This document shows positions 17,980 to 26,834 of a DNA stretch of 64,000 bases, in pieces. The stretch spans positions 373,896 to 437,895 of the forward strand of contig NZ_RRCM01000001.1 of assembly GCF_003862485.1 (NCBI RefSeq). The letters are read 5' to 3'. Numbering within the stretch: the first letter of the stretch is position 1; every line of letters begins with the position of its first letter. The notes under the pieces were generated by a model. That model searched no databases and was not told where the DNA came from. It saw only the letters and a program-made list of their open reading frames with translations. The stretch is from Lachnoanaerobaculum orale (GTDB lineage: Bacteria; Bacillota; Clostridia; Lachnospirales; Lachnospiraceae). The position numbers and the translations under genes are program-made.

Positions 17980-18536
17980 TTGAAGGTGAGTATATAGTTG
18001 AGGACAGTATATACGTTCATCCAAAGGCAAATCCTCAGTGGCATGCAGTAGTAGAGATTGAAAATGACGGAATAATGACATCTTTTCATGATAATTATGT
18101 AGGATACCTAAAGAAAGAAGAGCTTGAGAAGTATATATATGAGCTGGTAAAGCCGATATATGGAGAGTGTAAAGTATATATACATCCATATGGTTTTGCA
18201 CTGGATGACAGCTTTAGCAAAGATACAGACTTAATGACATACGTAAGTAATGGAAATTATGCATTAGATATATTTACGTATGAAAATGTAGAAAATATGG
18301 AAACTGAATTAAATAAGACATGCAGTATTTTTGTTGAAAATAAATTAGAATGCAATGTTATAAATGTTACATATATTACTCAAGAAAACTTCAGCAGTCT
18401 CGAGGAAATTAATATTGACAACATATACAATTCAAGGAATTACTATTATTCATTAGATAGTATATATGACAAGAAGACCGATACCGGATTTTCAGATATA
18501 GATGTATTGAAAGGAAGAGATGGTTATGGAAAATAA
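17787..18536 (+). CDS. Family A protein, copy 3 (one TM segment, mosaic)
   Basis: A 249-aa paralog of the proteins at 14676 and 16338. Residues 1-66 match copy 2 almost perfectly; residues about 67-95 and 135-160 (EYIVEDSIYVHPKANPQWHA, HPYGFALDDSF) match copy 1 instead; the last 80 residues are private. This is the pattern expected from gene conversion between tandem copies. The stop overlaps an ATG at 18526 that leads into the displaced Rhs tip. Function unknown, immunity-like by context. Confidence 0.75.
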   Translation: MLKKRRLSQNEEAIRGILLIIVFIAGLVFLRDILVKRGVSITMLTESDYINAAEYYMQKKYGEKFEGEYIVEDSIYVHPKANPQWHAVVEIENDGIMTSFHDNYVGYLKKEELEKYIYELVKPIYGECKVYIHPYGFALDDSFSKDTDLMTYVSNGNYALDIFTYENVENMETELNKTCSIFVENKLECNVINVTYITQENFSSLEEINIDNIYNSRNYYYSLDSIYDKKTDTGFSDIDVLKGRDGYGK

Positions 18537-18624
18537 TAATATGCCAACTGAAGATGAACTACAAGAATGTACGATGAAAATCTGGGAAGATTCCTTGGAA
18601 AGGATAAAATCAAGGGAGATCTAA
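18526..18624 (+). pseudogene. Coupled leader ORF fused out of frame to the Rhs tip
   Basis: ATG at 18526, with GGAAG upstream, encodes MENNNMPTEDELQE, matching the leader of family B copy 2, then runs out of frame across the start of the Rhs segment and stops at 18622-18624. It is the scar of the recombination that placed the Rhs tip behind family A copy 3. Confidence 0.55.
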
Positions 18625-19592
18625 GATATGGATTTACTCAGAACGAGTATACTTACTGCTATAATGCACCATTGATATTTGTGGACAGCACAGGAGAATC
18701 GCCGGAAGCAAATGCACTTAGAGGTAAGTCTTTGTTTTGGGGTATGCTGGACTTCTCATTTTTTACCATCTCGCCTGGAATGTATGCTTTAAATAAAATA
18801 GTTAAAGATAGTTTAAGATACATTAACTGGGATAAAGCTTTAGACGATATTGCGAACTCAGGTTATAATTATTGGGAAGAGAGAGTTGCAGACACTGAAA
18901 AAGATTCTATATCAAAAGATGCACAAAGTAAAATGAAGGGTCTTCGAAAATTTGCTGAAGATAGTGGGCTCAGTGATAAATTAAATGAAATGACGAGAAG
19001 CAGTATTGCAGATATAGCACTTAATGGCTTTGACTTCTATAAGGATGATAAAGGAGTTATTCATACAATGAGTCTTTGTTGGCAGTCGCATTGGGGATAT
19101 AACAATTTTATTGATTTTGCATTTAATTCCCTTTCATCTATGAATAGAGGAAAGTTTAAATTTGGAGATGGAGATGATGAGTTTACGCTTTGGATGTGGA
19201 AAGGAGATTATTTTAACTTTGGAGCCGGAGGTGAAATAGGCATATACAAAGGTAAAGACTGGCATGTAGATTGCTATACTCAGAGTAAACTTAAAATGAA
19301 TTTGGATATAAGATTAAAAGATGGTACTCAAGTAATAGATTGGGATGCTAACGATTTATATCAGTGGTGGATAACAGGGTTTAATCCAGATAAAAGATTC
19401 CAAGATGTAAAGGCTGAAGATTTAGTAATGACAGGGATGGTTGAATTTGGTGAGGAAAGGGCTATGTGGAAGGAGTTTGTACATACAGCAGAATTCAATG
19501 ATCAAAATGTAGATAAGATAAATGATAACTGGTGCCTTGATTTTGTACATCGCAATGCTGTAATGAAATGGAAAGGAGGAAATAAAAACTGA
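18567..19592 (+). CDS. Displaced Rhs-type toxin tip with DUF4474-like C-terminal domain
   Basis: A 341-aa frame that starts inside the conserved Rhs core terminus (YDENLGRFLGKDKI, then NEYTYCYNAPLIFVDSTGE), the motif that in full Rhs/YD-repeat proteins marks the boundary to the polymorphic toxin. The rest is tip: a helical stretch (residues 45-165) and a C-terminal domain with FTLWMWKGDYFNFGAGGEIG, IYKGKDWHVDCYT and YQWWITGFNP, which resembles DUF4474. The thousand-residue trunk is absent and no ribosome site precedes the ATG, so it is an orphan tip, silent or a donor for recombination. The stop overlaps the next lipoprotein start (TGATG). Confidence 0.72.
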   Translation: MYDENLGRFLGKDKIKGDLRYGFTQNEYTYCYNAPLIFVDSTGESPEANALRGKSLFWGMLDFSFFTISPGMYALNKIVKDSLRYINWDKALDDIANSGYNYWEERVADTEKDSISKDAQSKMKGLRKFAEDSGLSDKLNEMTRSSIADIALNGFDFYKDDKGVIHTMSLCWQSHWGYNNFIDFAFNSLSSMNRGKFKFGDGDDEFTLWMWKGDYFNFGAGGEIGIYKGKDWHVDCYTQSKLKMNLDIRLKDGTQVIDWDANDLYQWWITGFNPDKRFQDVKAEDLVMTGMVEFGEERAMWKEFVHTAEFNDQNVDKINDNWCLDFVHRNAVMKWKGGNKN

Positions 19593-20164
19593 TGAAAATT
19601 AAAATTAGTATATTATTTTTAATAGCATGCCTGCTTACAGGATGTACGTCAGTAGTTGAAACTGTAAAATATATACATGATGCCGGTAAAATAGATAATT
19701 ATATATATGGTGATGCAAAAGTGGCGAATGAATATATCGAAAAGATAGTACAGGCTTTAAATACTAATGATAGGGAGCTTTTAGCAAGCCTGTTTCCTGA
19801 GCATGCAAGGAGTAAGATAGACCATTTTGATGAAAAGATAGACTATATTATTAGAGAGAATGAGATTTGGCCGGGTTCGATAATAAGATATAAGCTTAAT
19901 GAAGATAATAATTATCAATCAAGTTCCGACATGGGAAAAGTACAAAAGGTTATATATGCTAATACTACTATAGAATTTGCAAAGCCGAAAGAGAATGAAT
20001 ATAAAAAATTTGATTTAAGCATTGGAATGGAAATAGTTACTGTAGATGATTTTAATGAGAACAATGTAGGGATATCCATATTTGCTATTGGTGAGGGTGA
20101 TTTTAATAAGGATGAAGTGGATAAAGAAAAAGATGGGTATGATATATATGCATTTGGACACTAA
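19592..20164 (+). CDS. DUF5104-like lipoprotein, copy 1 (candidate immunity protein)
   Basis: A 190-aa lipoprotein: signal MKIKISILFLIACLLTGC with lipobox LLTGC. The mature part reads EYIEKIVQALNTNDRELLAS, LFPEHARSKI and a beta-rich C-terminal half, the plan of DUF5104 lipoproteins. Its ATG overlaps the toxin-tip stop (TGATG) after AAAGGAGG, so it is coupled to that toxin; a lipoprotein directly behind a toxin tip is a typical place for cognate immunity (inference). A close paralog at 21249 shares the first 110 residues and diverges after. The TAATG at its end leads into the WXG100-like gene. Confidence 0.78.
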   Translation: MKIKISILFLIACLLTGCTSVVETVKYIHDAGKIDNYIYGDAKVANEYIEKIVQALNTNDRELLASLFPEHARSKIDHFDEKIDYIIRENEIWPGSIIRYKLNEDNNYQSSSDMGKVQKVIYANTTIEFAKPKENEYKKFDLSIGMEIVTVDDFNENNVGISIFAIGEGDFNKDEVDKEKDGYDIYAFGH

Positions 20165-20181
20165 TGATAGGAGATAAGAAT

Positions 20182-20487
20182 ATGGAAATTAAATCAAATA
20201 TTGCCGGAATGGTAAATGCGGAGAATAATTATGATGTATTTAAGTATAGGCTAAATTTAAGCAGGGAAGATTTAGTGAGTATTCTAACAGATATCGATGA
20301 TTATTGGATTGGAAGAAGTGGAGACAGCTTTAAATATATTTGCTGGTATTTAAAGATTTTATTGGATACAGGATATGAAGAATTGACCGGACTAAAAAAT
20401 GAAATTACTGATTCAAAGAAATATATATATGATAATGACTATAATCTTTCGAATCAGATACAAAGTAAGGAGCATATAAAAGTATGA
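20182..20487 (+). CDS. WXG100-like small protein
   Basis: A 101-aa, acidic, helical protein. The centre DIDDYWIGRSGDSFKYICWY carries the W-x-G turn followed by a small residue and Phe, as in WXG100/Esx proteins, flanked by two predicted helices. Such proteins act as partners or targeting factors for type VII secretion substrates. ATG 20182 is preferred because AGGAG ends 8 nt before it; the earlier in-frame ATG at 20164 overlaps the lipoprotein stop. A 3' remnant of a second copy follows the paralogous lipoprotein at 21819. No secretion machinery is in the window. Confidence 0.6.
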   Translation: MEIKSNIAGMVNAENNYDVFKYRLNLSREDLVSILTDIDDYWIGRSGDSFKYICWYLKILLDTGYEELTGLKNEITDSKKYIYDNDYNLSNQIQSKEHIKV

Positions 20488-21065
20488 AAAAAATAATATT
20501 TCTTATTATTGCATCAGCACTTTTAATATCAGCCTGCTCAAGTGTTAAAAATACAGTGGACGGTGCAAAGAGTGAGATTACAAAAAATGATAAGCAGCCT
20601 CCTGAGGAAAAAGAATATAAAGATAAGGTGATTGCTGCAATGGATGATCAAAATGCTGATGCGCTGAAGGCACTGTTTTCAAAGAATGCAAGAGATAACA
20701 TAGAAGATATGGACTTTAAAATTGCATTACTGCTTAAGAGGTATAAGGGAAAGTCAAAGAGTGTAAAGTATGACAGAAATTTTCCCGTAGTTACAGAAGA
20801 CAAAGAAAAGGGAATAAAAAGGATTGAGACTTATTATGTTGTAAAGACAGATGGTGGTAATATAGATTTTATGTACCTTCAGGTTGTTGCCAAGGATGAT
20901 GAGGATCCTGATGAGGTAGGTATAAGCTCTATGATGTATTCGCCTGAGATTTGGCAGATTACTATGGATGACAGCAACAGGGGATACTATCTTTGGGTGG
21001 ATAATCCTTTTTGGGCTGATTATGTAAATCCGGATGATGTTATGACTACAGAGAGCAGTAGGTAG
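20484..21065 (+). CDS. DUF5104-like lipoprotein, divergent copy
   Basis: A 193-aa lipoprotein with signal MKKIIFLIIASALLISAC (lipobox LISAC). The mature part (YKDKVIAAMDDQNADALKAL, FSKNARDNIEDMDFKIALLL) fits DUF5104 and resembles the lipoproteins at 19592 and 21249 only at the level of family. It overlaps the WXG100-like gene by 4 bp (ATGA), so toxin tip, lipoprotein, WXG-like and this gene form one coupled run. A hairpin follows the stop. An immunity role is inferred from position. Confidence 0.78.
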   Translation: MKKIIFLIIASALLISACSSVKNTVDGAKSEITKNDKQPPEEKEYKDKVIAAMDDQNADALKALFSKNARDNIEDMDFKIALLLKRYKGKSKSVKYDRNFPVVTEDKEKGIKRIETYYVVKTDGGNIDFMYLQVVAKDDEDPDEVGISSMMYSPEIWQITMDDSNRGYYLWVDNPFWADYVNPDDVMTTESSR

Positions 21066-21073
21066 ATCTTTTG

Positions 21074-21103
21074 GAACTCCTATGAAAAAATACATAGGAG
21101 TTC
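21074..21103 (+). terminator. Hairpin after the DUF5104 run
   Basis: GAACTCCTATG and CATAGGAGTTC form a perfect 11-bp stem with an 8-nt loop. The downstream T run is weak (TGTTGC), so termination is likely but not certain. Confidence 0.6.
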
Positions 21104-21222
21104 TGTTGCTATACAAACAATATGTTAAGTAGTATCAAATGTATAAATTAAATAAAACATTGAAGTATAGTTTAATAGCTTAATAATGGTATGAATGGTT
21201 GACTTTAATAATGAGGAGAAAA

Positions 21223-21249
21223 ATGTGGAAAGGAGGAAATAAAACCTGA
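21223..21249 (+). pseudogene. 3' remnant of a toxin-tip gene
   Basis: The frame MWKGGNKT-stop repeats the last residues of the Rhs tip (MKWKGGNKN-stop) and overlaps the following lipoprotein ATG in the same TGATG arrangement. It shows that the lipoprotein at 21249 once followed a similar toxin tip. Confidence 0.6.
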
Positions 21250-21821
21250 TGAAAATTAAAATGCTAATGGGGATTTTAATATTAAGTTTACTTACAGGAT
21301 GTACGTCAGTAGTTGAAACTGTACAATATATACATGACTCCGGTAAAATAGATAATTATATATATGGTGATGCAAAAGTGGTAAATAAGTATATAGAAAA
21401 GATAGTCGAAGCACTTAATACTAATGATAGGGAGCTGTTAGCAAGCCTGTTTCCTGAGCATGCAAGGAGTAAGATAGATCATTTTGATGAAAAGATAGAC
21501 AGAATTATTAGGGAAAATGAAACATGGCCGTCTTCTATAATAAGGTATAAGCTTAATGAAGATAACAATTATCAATCAAGAGCTGATATGGGTAAAATCT
21601 ATAGAGAGGTATATGCTAATACCACCATAGAGTTCGCAGACCCTAAGGAGGGAGAAGTACATAGACCAAGCTTAAAGATTGGTATGGTAATAGTACCTGT
21701 AGATGATTTTCACGAAAATAATGTTGGAATTTCTATACTTGCAATGGGTTATGAAGGCTTTAATAAGGAAAATGTGGATAAAGAAAAAGATGGATATGAT
21801 ATCTATGCATTTGGGCGCTAA
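21249..21821 (+). CDS. DUF5104-like lipoprotein, copy 2 (candidate orphan immunity protein)
   Basis: A 190-aa lipoprotein (signal MKIKMLMGILILSLLTGC) nearly identical to the protein at 19592 over the first 110 residues (TSVVETVQYIHDSGKIDNYI, LFPEHARSKIDHFDEKID) and variable in the C-terminal 70. Its toxin partner is reduced to a 27-bp remnant upstream and its WXG-like follower to a remnant downstream. The AAAGGAGG ribosome site is kept. Retention of the lipoprotein alone fits an orphan immunity gene, which is an inference. Confidence 0.78.
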   Translation: MKIKMLMGILILSLLTGCTSVVETVQYIHDSGKIDNYIYGDAKVVNKYIEKIVEALNTNDRELLASLFPEHARSKIDHFDEKIDRIIRENETWPSSIIRYKLNEDNNYQSRADMGKIYREVYANTTIEFADPKEGEVHRPSLKIGMVIVPVDDFHENNVGISILAMGYEGFNKENVDKEKDGYDIYAFGR

Positions 21822-21855
21822 TGATTATAATCTTTCAATAAGGAAAAGTATAGAG
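21819..21855 (+). pseudogene. 3' remnant of a WXG100-like gene
   Basis: AATGATTATAATCTTTC followed by a diverged tail matches the last codons of the WXG100-like gene (20435-20470, NDYNLS). The front of the gene is deleted and its end is joined to the stop of the lipoprotein. Confidence 0.5.
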
Positions 21856-21912
21856 CCCTTTTAACACACAAACAATATGGTAAAACTGTATGAAGTTTAA
21901 CAGAAAGGAAAT

Positions 21913-22377
21913 ATGGAAATGAATTATACATTATCATTTTACTTGGGAATATTTACAATAATATGCATGATTGTGGTAAGCAGAATAGCTTTTTTTAAGG
22001 ATGAGGAGTTTCTCAGAGCGGTAAGAGATACTATGGGGAAAAATCGTATGTCTCTGGCAAATAAAAGAGAGAAGCCTATCAAGGGCATCATTTGGAAAAA
22101 GAACTTAAAGAAGATGAACTTCTTATCCATCAATTTTAAGGACTACCATGTTAAGGATGTAAGTGACCTTGAATATTTTAAGAATGTTGAGACAATTATC
22201 TTGACATATATGGGTGATAATGAGGAAGATATCGGTATGTATTATGAGGAACATGTCCTTGATAATCTGAATAAAGTAAGGGATTTTGAAAAGCTGAGAA
22301 GGGTACAGTTATATCATCTGAACGCAGATAAGAGTGTGAAGAACGAATGTCCGAGAGCAATAGTGTTTATAGACTAG
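21913..22377 (+). CDS. Family B protein, copy 3 (divergent)
   Basis: A 154-aa member of family B: one hydrophobic segment at about residues 7-24 (SFYLGIFTIICMIVV), the shared FFKDEEFLRAVRDT motif, IKGIIWKKNLKKMNFLSINF, YYEEHVLDNLNKV and LQLYHL-like repeat (VQLYHLNAD). It ends ECPRAIVFID. A GAAAGGAAAT ribosome site precedes the ATG. Its last 35 bases are repeated before family C copy 2. Unknown function. Confidence 0.72.
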   Translation: MEMNYTLSFYLGIFTIICMIVVSRIAFFKDEEFLRAVRDTMGKNRMSLANKREKPIKGIIWKKNLKKMNFLSINFKDYHVKDVSDLEYFKNVETIILTYMGDNEEDIGMYYEEHVLDNLNKVRDFEKLRRVQLYHLNADKSVKNECPRAIVFID

Positions 22378-22960
22378 TTTTTACGGTAAGGAGAGACATA
22401 GATGAAATTAGAGTATAAAAAGCGGATATATTGGTTGCTTAGGTTTATACTTATTATATGTGTAATCAATGTACTGACCGGATTCTATGAGTTTTGTACT
22501 TCAAGCAAAAATGCAAATGCAAACCAAATCATATGGAAAGGCGAGAGATACAATAAGACTGAGACCGGATATCACAGTATAGATGAGCTTAAGTATTTGG
22601 TGGATATACCGACAGATTGTGATGTAAAAGATATTTGGGCGGTGGCAAGTTATTATGCAAAGGATGACAGTGAGTGTGATACAAGACTGAAGGAACTTAA
22701 GGGTATATATGATGAAGGTGGAGCAAAGGCTGTCGTAGAGAATATCATGTCTAAAGATATTGGGGATGATAAAAAGACTATGATGGAGTACCTGATAGTG
22801 GACGGTTGCATAATAGAAAGTCCTAGTAACGACACGGAGCTGCTGAATAATGTTCTTGAACACTGCTATGACAGAGACTATGGATTCCTTGGATATAAAA
22901 GATATATTGATATAGGAAATAAGCTCTATAAAAAGAACGTGAAGCTTGAAAGAATCATTG
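22345..22960 (+). repeat. Tandem duplication arm 1 (family B end plus family C start)
   Basis: From GAATGTCCGAGAGCAATAGT onward the sequence repeats at 23804 with few changes through the first 190 codons of family C. The duplicated unit is about 1460 bp. Confidence 0.85.
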
Positions 22961-23799
22961 AAGCATTTGAAACTTTAAGCAAGTATACAATTGATCGTGC
23001 AATTGTGATGCCAAAATCAGAAGATGGGCATGAAAGTGCAATTGAAACGGCATACTATCATCGTATGATACAACTGTTCCAGACATTCTCAAGTTTATCA
23101 TATTTTGACGATAATCTTTTAGCGGCAAAATCATATCCCGGAAAGGATAATAAGAAATATGTTGTCAGGGCATCTATAAAAGAAAATTATGATATTGTAT
23201 TATCCTACAAAAAATACAGATCATTTATAGATCTTGGACATATCAGTATATACGGAAGATATAAGAATCTGAATATGATAATAAAGAATGTATCAATTAG
23301 AGATCTGGATGATTTTGATATTGCGAATTATTTATCATTAAAAAGTCCTGAAACTTATATGTTAGGTGATAAGCTGGTCAGCCTAAAAGTTGTATCTTCA
23401 ATTTTTAGACTTTGTGGTACCTATGTGATTGTATATGATTCGGATATACATACGCTTGAGGGGTTAAGCTACGGATTTTATCCTGTACTTCCTGTGTATA
23501 GTTACTTTGATACATATAATATAGTTGCATCTCCTGACAGTCACTATATAGATACAGTAGAAGCCATAAAAAATTTTAATACAAATTTTTCAAAAGGCGG
23601 TTATTTGGAAGAATTTGCAAATGATATAGGCTACGATAAAAATAACCCGGTAACATTGGAAAATTTCGGTGAGAAGATAGATGAATTTTGCAGTATGGAA
23701 GAAAAAGTTAATAGATTTTTGTATATAGGATATAATATCGGTATAGGTAGTATTGTAAATGATTTTACCGGAAGAGAACCGTTACATAAGAAAGATTAA
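22402..23799 (+). CDS. Family C protein, copy 1 (one TM segment, unknown function)
   Basis: A 465-aa protein: basic MKLEYKKRIYWLLR start, one hydrophobic segment at about residues 12-30, then a large probably extracytoplasmic domain. No known domain is recognised. The first 195 residues (DIWAVASYYAKDDSECDTRL, MEYLIVDGCIIES) are almost identical to copy 2; the remainder has conserved islands (YDIVLSYKKY, SIYGRYKNLNM, VIVYDSDIHT) within variable sequence. GGAGAG precedes the ATG. The conserved front and variable back is the pattern of specificity proteins; effector or immunity role is not determined. Confidence 0.72.
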   Translation: MKLEYKKRIYWLLRFILIICVINVLTGFYEFCTSSKNANANQIIWKGERYNKTETGYHSIDELKYLVDIPTDCDVKDIWAVASYYAKDDSECDTRLKELKGIYDEGGAKAVVENIMSKDIGDDKKTMMEYLIVDGCIIESPSNDTELLNNVLEHCYDRDYGFLGYKRYIDIGNKLYKKNVKLERIIEAFETLSKYTIDRAIVMPKSEDGHESAIETAYYHRMIQLFQTFSSLSYFDDNLLAAKSYPGKDNKKYVVRASIKENYDIVLSYKKYRSFIDLGHISIYGRYKNLNMIIKNVSIRDLDDFDIANYLSLKSPETYMLGDKLVSLKVVSSIFRLCGTYVIVYDSDIHTLEGLSYGFYPVLPVYSYFDTYNIVASPDSHYIDTVEAIKNFNTNFSKGGYLEEFANDIGYDKNNPVTLENFGEKIDEFCSMEEKVNRFLYIGYNIGIGSIVNDFTGREPLHKKD

Positions 23800-23803
23800 A
23801 AGG

Positions 23804-24470
23804 GAATGTCCGAGAGCAATAGTGTTTATAGACTAAGTTTGTACGGTAAGGAGAGACATAGATGAAATTAGAGTATAAAAAGCGGATATATTGGTTGCTT
23901 AGGTTTATACTGATTGTATGCGTAGTCAATGTGCTGACAGGATTCTATGATATGTGTACTTCAAGCAAAAATACAAATGCAAACCAAATCATATGGAAAG
24001 GTGAGAGATATAATAAGGACGAGACCGGATATCACAGTATAGATAAGCTTAAGTATTTGGTGGATATACCGACAGATTGTGACGTGAAAGATATCTGGGC
24101 GGTGGCAAGTTATTATGTAAAGGATGACAGTGAGTGTGATACAAGGCTGAAGGAACTTAAAGGTATATATGATGAGGGTGGAGCAAAGGCTGTAGTAGAT
24201 GATATCATGTCTAAAGATGTTGGAGATGATAAAAAGACTATGATGGAGTACCTGATAGTGGACGGTTGCCTAATAGAAAGCCTTGATAACGACGCGGAAC
24301 TGCTTAATAATGTCCTTGAACACTGCTATGACAGAGACTATGGATTCCTTGGATGCAAAAGATATATAGATATCGGAAATAAGCTCTATAAAAAGAACGG
24401 GAAGCTTGAAAGAATCATTGAAGCATTTGAAACTTTAAGCAAGTATACAACCGATCGTGCCGGCAAGCTT
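23804..24470 (+). repeat. Tandem duplication arm 2 (family B end plus family C start)
   Basis: Near-identical to 22345-22960. It begins with the last codons of a family B gene (PRAIVFID-type), which has no body here. Confidence 0.85.
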
Positions 24471-25145
24471 AATGTGGTAGGTGACAGTGATGGTAATCTT
24501 GTGGACAGAAAACATTACAGTAATATGATACAGTTATTGCAGACATTCTCAAGTCTTTCATATTTTGACGGCAATCTGTTGGGAATAAGACCGACTATAG
24601 GTAATAGTAAAAATAAGTATATTGTGAAAGCTGTCAAAGAAGATTATGATATCGTATTAAGTTATAAAAAATATAAGTCGTTTATAAATTTTGGAAATAT
24701 AAGTATATATGGCAGATATAAGAATTTAAATATGCGTATAAAGCATCCGGTGATAGGAAATGTAGAAAAATTTGATGTTATGAAATATGTAGCACCATCT
24801 GTGGTCGGCAAAGTTGTGGATAAGTTGTTTGACTTAAATATGTTATCGAGAGAATTTGAACTGTGGGGTACAAATGTGATTGTATATGATATTGATATAC
24901 ACACACCGGAAGGTTTTAGTTATGGATTTTATCCTATGTATAAAATTTATAACATTGATGATATGGACACTAAAAAATATATTGACAGGTTTAATGAGTA
25001 TTTTCTGCCGGGAGGCGAATATGAGGAGGAAAGGGATAAAGTGGGTTATAATCCGGATAATCCTATAAGTGAAGAAGATTTTGCTGAGAGGATAGATGAA
25101 ATAAACAGTATGGTATATGAACTTTTTGAAGTTAGGTGGTATTAA
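23862..25145 (+). CDS. Family C protein, copy 2 (one TM segment, unknown function)
   Basis: A 427-aa paralog of the protein at 22402 with the same membrane anchor and almost the same first 195 residues. The C-terminal half diverges (SKYTTDRAGKLNVVGDSDGN versus SKYTIDRAIVMPKSEDGHES) and ends about 40 residues earlier in a different tail (MVYELFEVRWY). A short remnant of yet another family C tail lies downstream at 25195. Unknown function; probably the last whole gene of the array. Confidence 0.72.
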   Translation: MKLEYKKRIYWLLRFILIVCVVNVLTGFYDMCTSSKNTNANQIIWKGERYNKDETGYHSIDKLKYLVDIPTDCDVKDIWAVASYYVKDDSECDTRLKELKGIYDEGGAKAVVDDIMSKDVGDDKKTMMEYLIVDGCLIESLDNDAELLNNVLEHCYDRDYGFLGCKRYIDIGNKLYKKNGKLERIIEAFETLSKYTTDRAGKLNVVGDSDGNLVDRKHYSNMIQLLQTFSSLSYFDGNLLGIRPTIGNSKNKYIVKAVKEDYDIVLSYKKYKSFINFGNISIYGRYKNLNMRIKHPVIGNVEKFDVMKYVAPSVVGKVVDKLFDLNMLSREFELWGTNVIVYDIDIHTPEGFSYGFYPMYKIYNIDDMDTKKYIDRFNEYFLPGGEYEEERDKVGYNPDNPISEEDFAERIDEINSMVYELFEVRWY

Positions 25146-25194
25146 GGTATAATACTGATAAAAATAAAATGATAGAGTTGATGAAGTATTGTAA

Positions 25195-25266
25195 ATGGAA
25201 GACACATGGCAGTTAGAAATAATTGTAGAATACTTGAGCAAAAGAGAACCGTTAAAAAGAGAATAG
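25195..25266 (+). pseudogene. C-terminal remnant of a third family C gene
   Basis: A 23-codon frame ending YLSKREPLKRE resembles the end of family C copy 1 (FTGREPLHKKD), at DNA level AGAGAACCGTTA in both. Nothing of the gene body remains. It marks the right edge of the array, 20 bp before glpK. Confidence 0.5.
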
Positions 25267-25274
25267 TAATGTAA

Positions 25275-26783
<1,509 letters not shown>

Positions 26784-26787
26784 GATA

Positions 26788-26826
26788 AAAAGGCATTGAT
26801 TTAGTGTGAAAAATCAATGCCTTTAA
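26788..26826. terminator. Bidirectional terminator between glpK and chorismate mutase
   Basis: AAAGGCATTGATTT and AAATCAATGCCTTT form a 14-bp stem with A and T runs on both sides, serving the convergent glpK (+) and chorismate mutase (-) genes. Confidence 0.9.
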
Positions 26827-26834
26827 GTATTGGC

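Noticed and set aside
14676-25145. CRISPR or short-repeat array
   Set aside because: The repeats are whole or partial protein genes of 0.5-1.5 kb, not short direct repeats with spacers; no cas genes.
12551-25266. Prophage or integrative element
   Set aside because: No integrase, terminase, portal, relaxase or attachment repeats are visible; gene turnover by recombination explains the region better.
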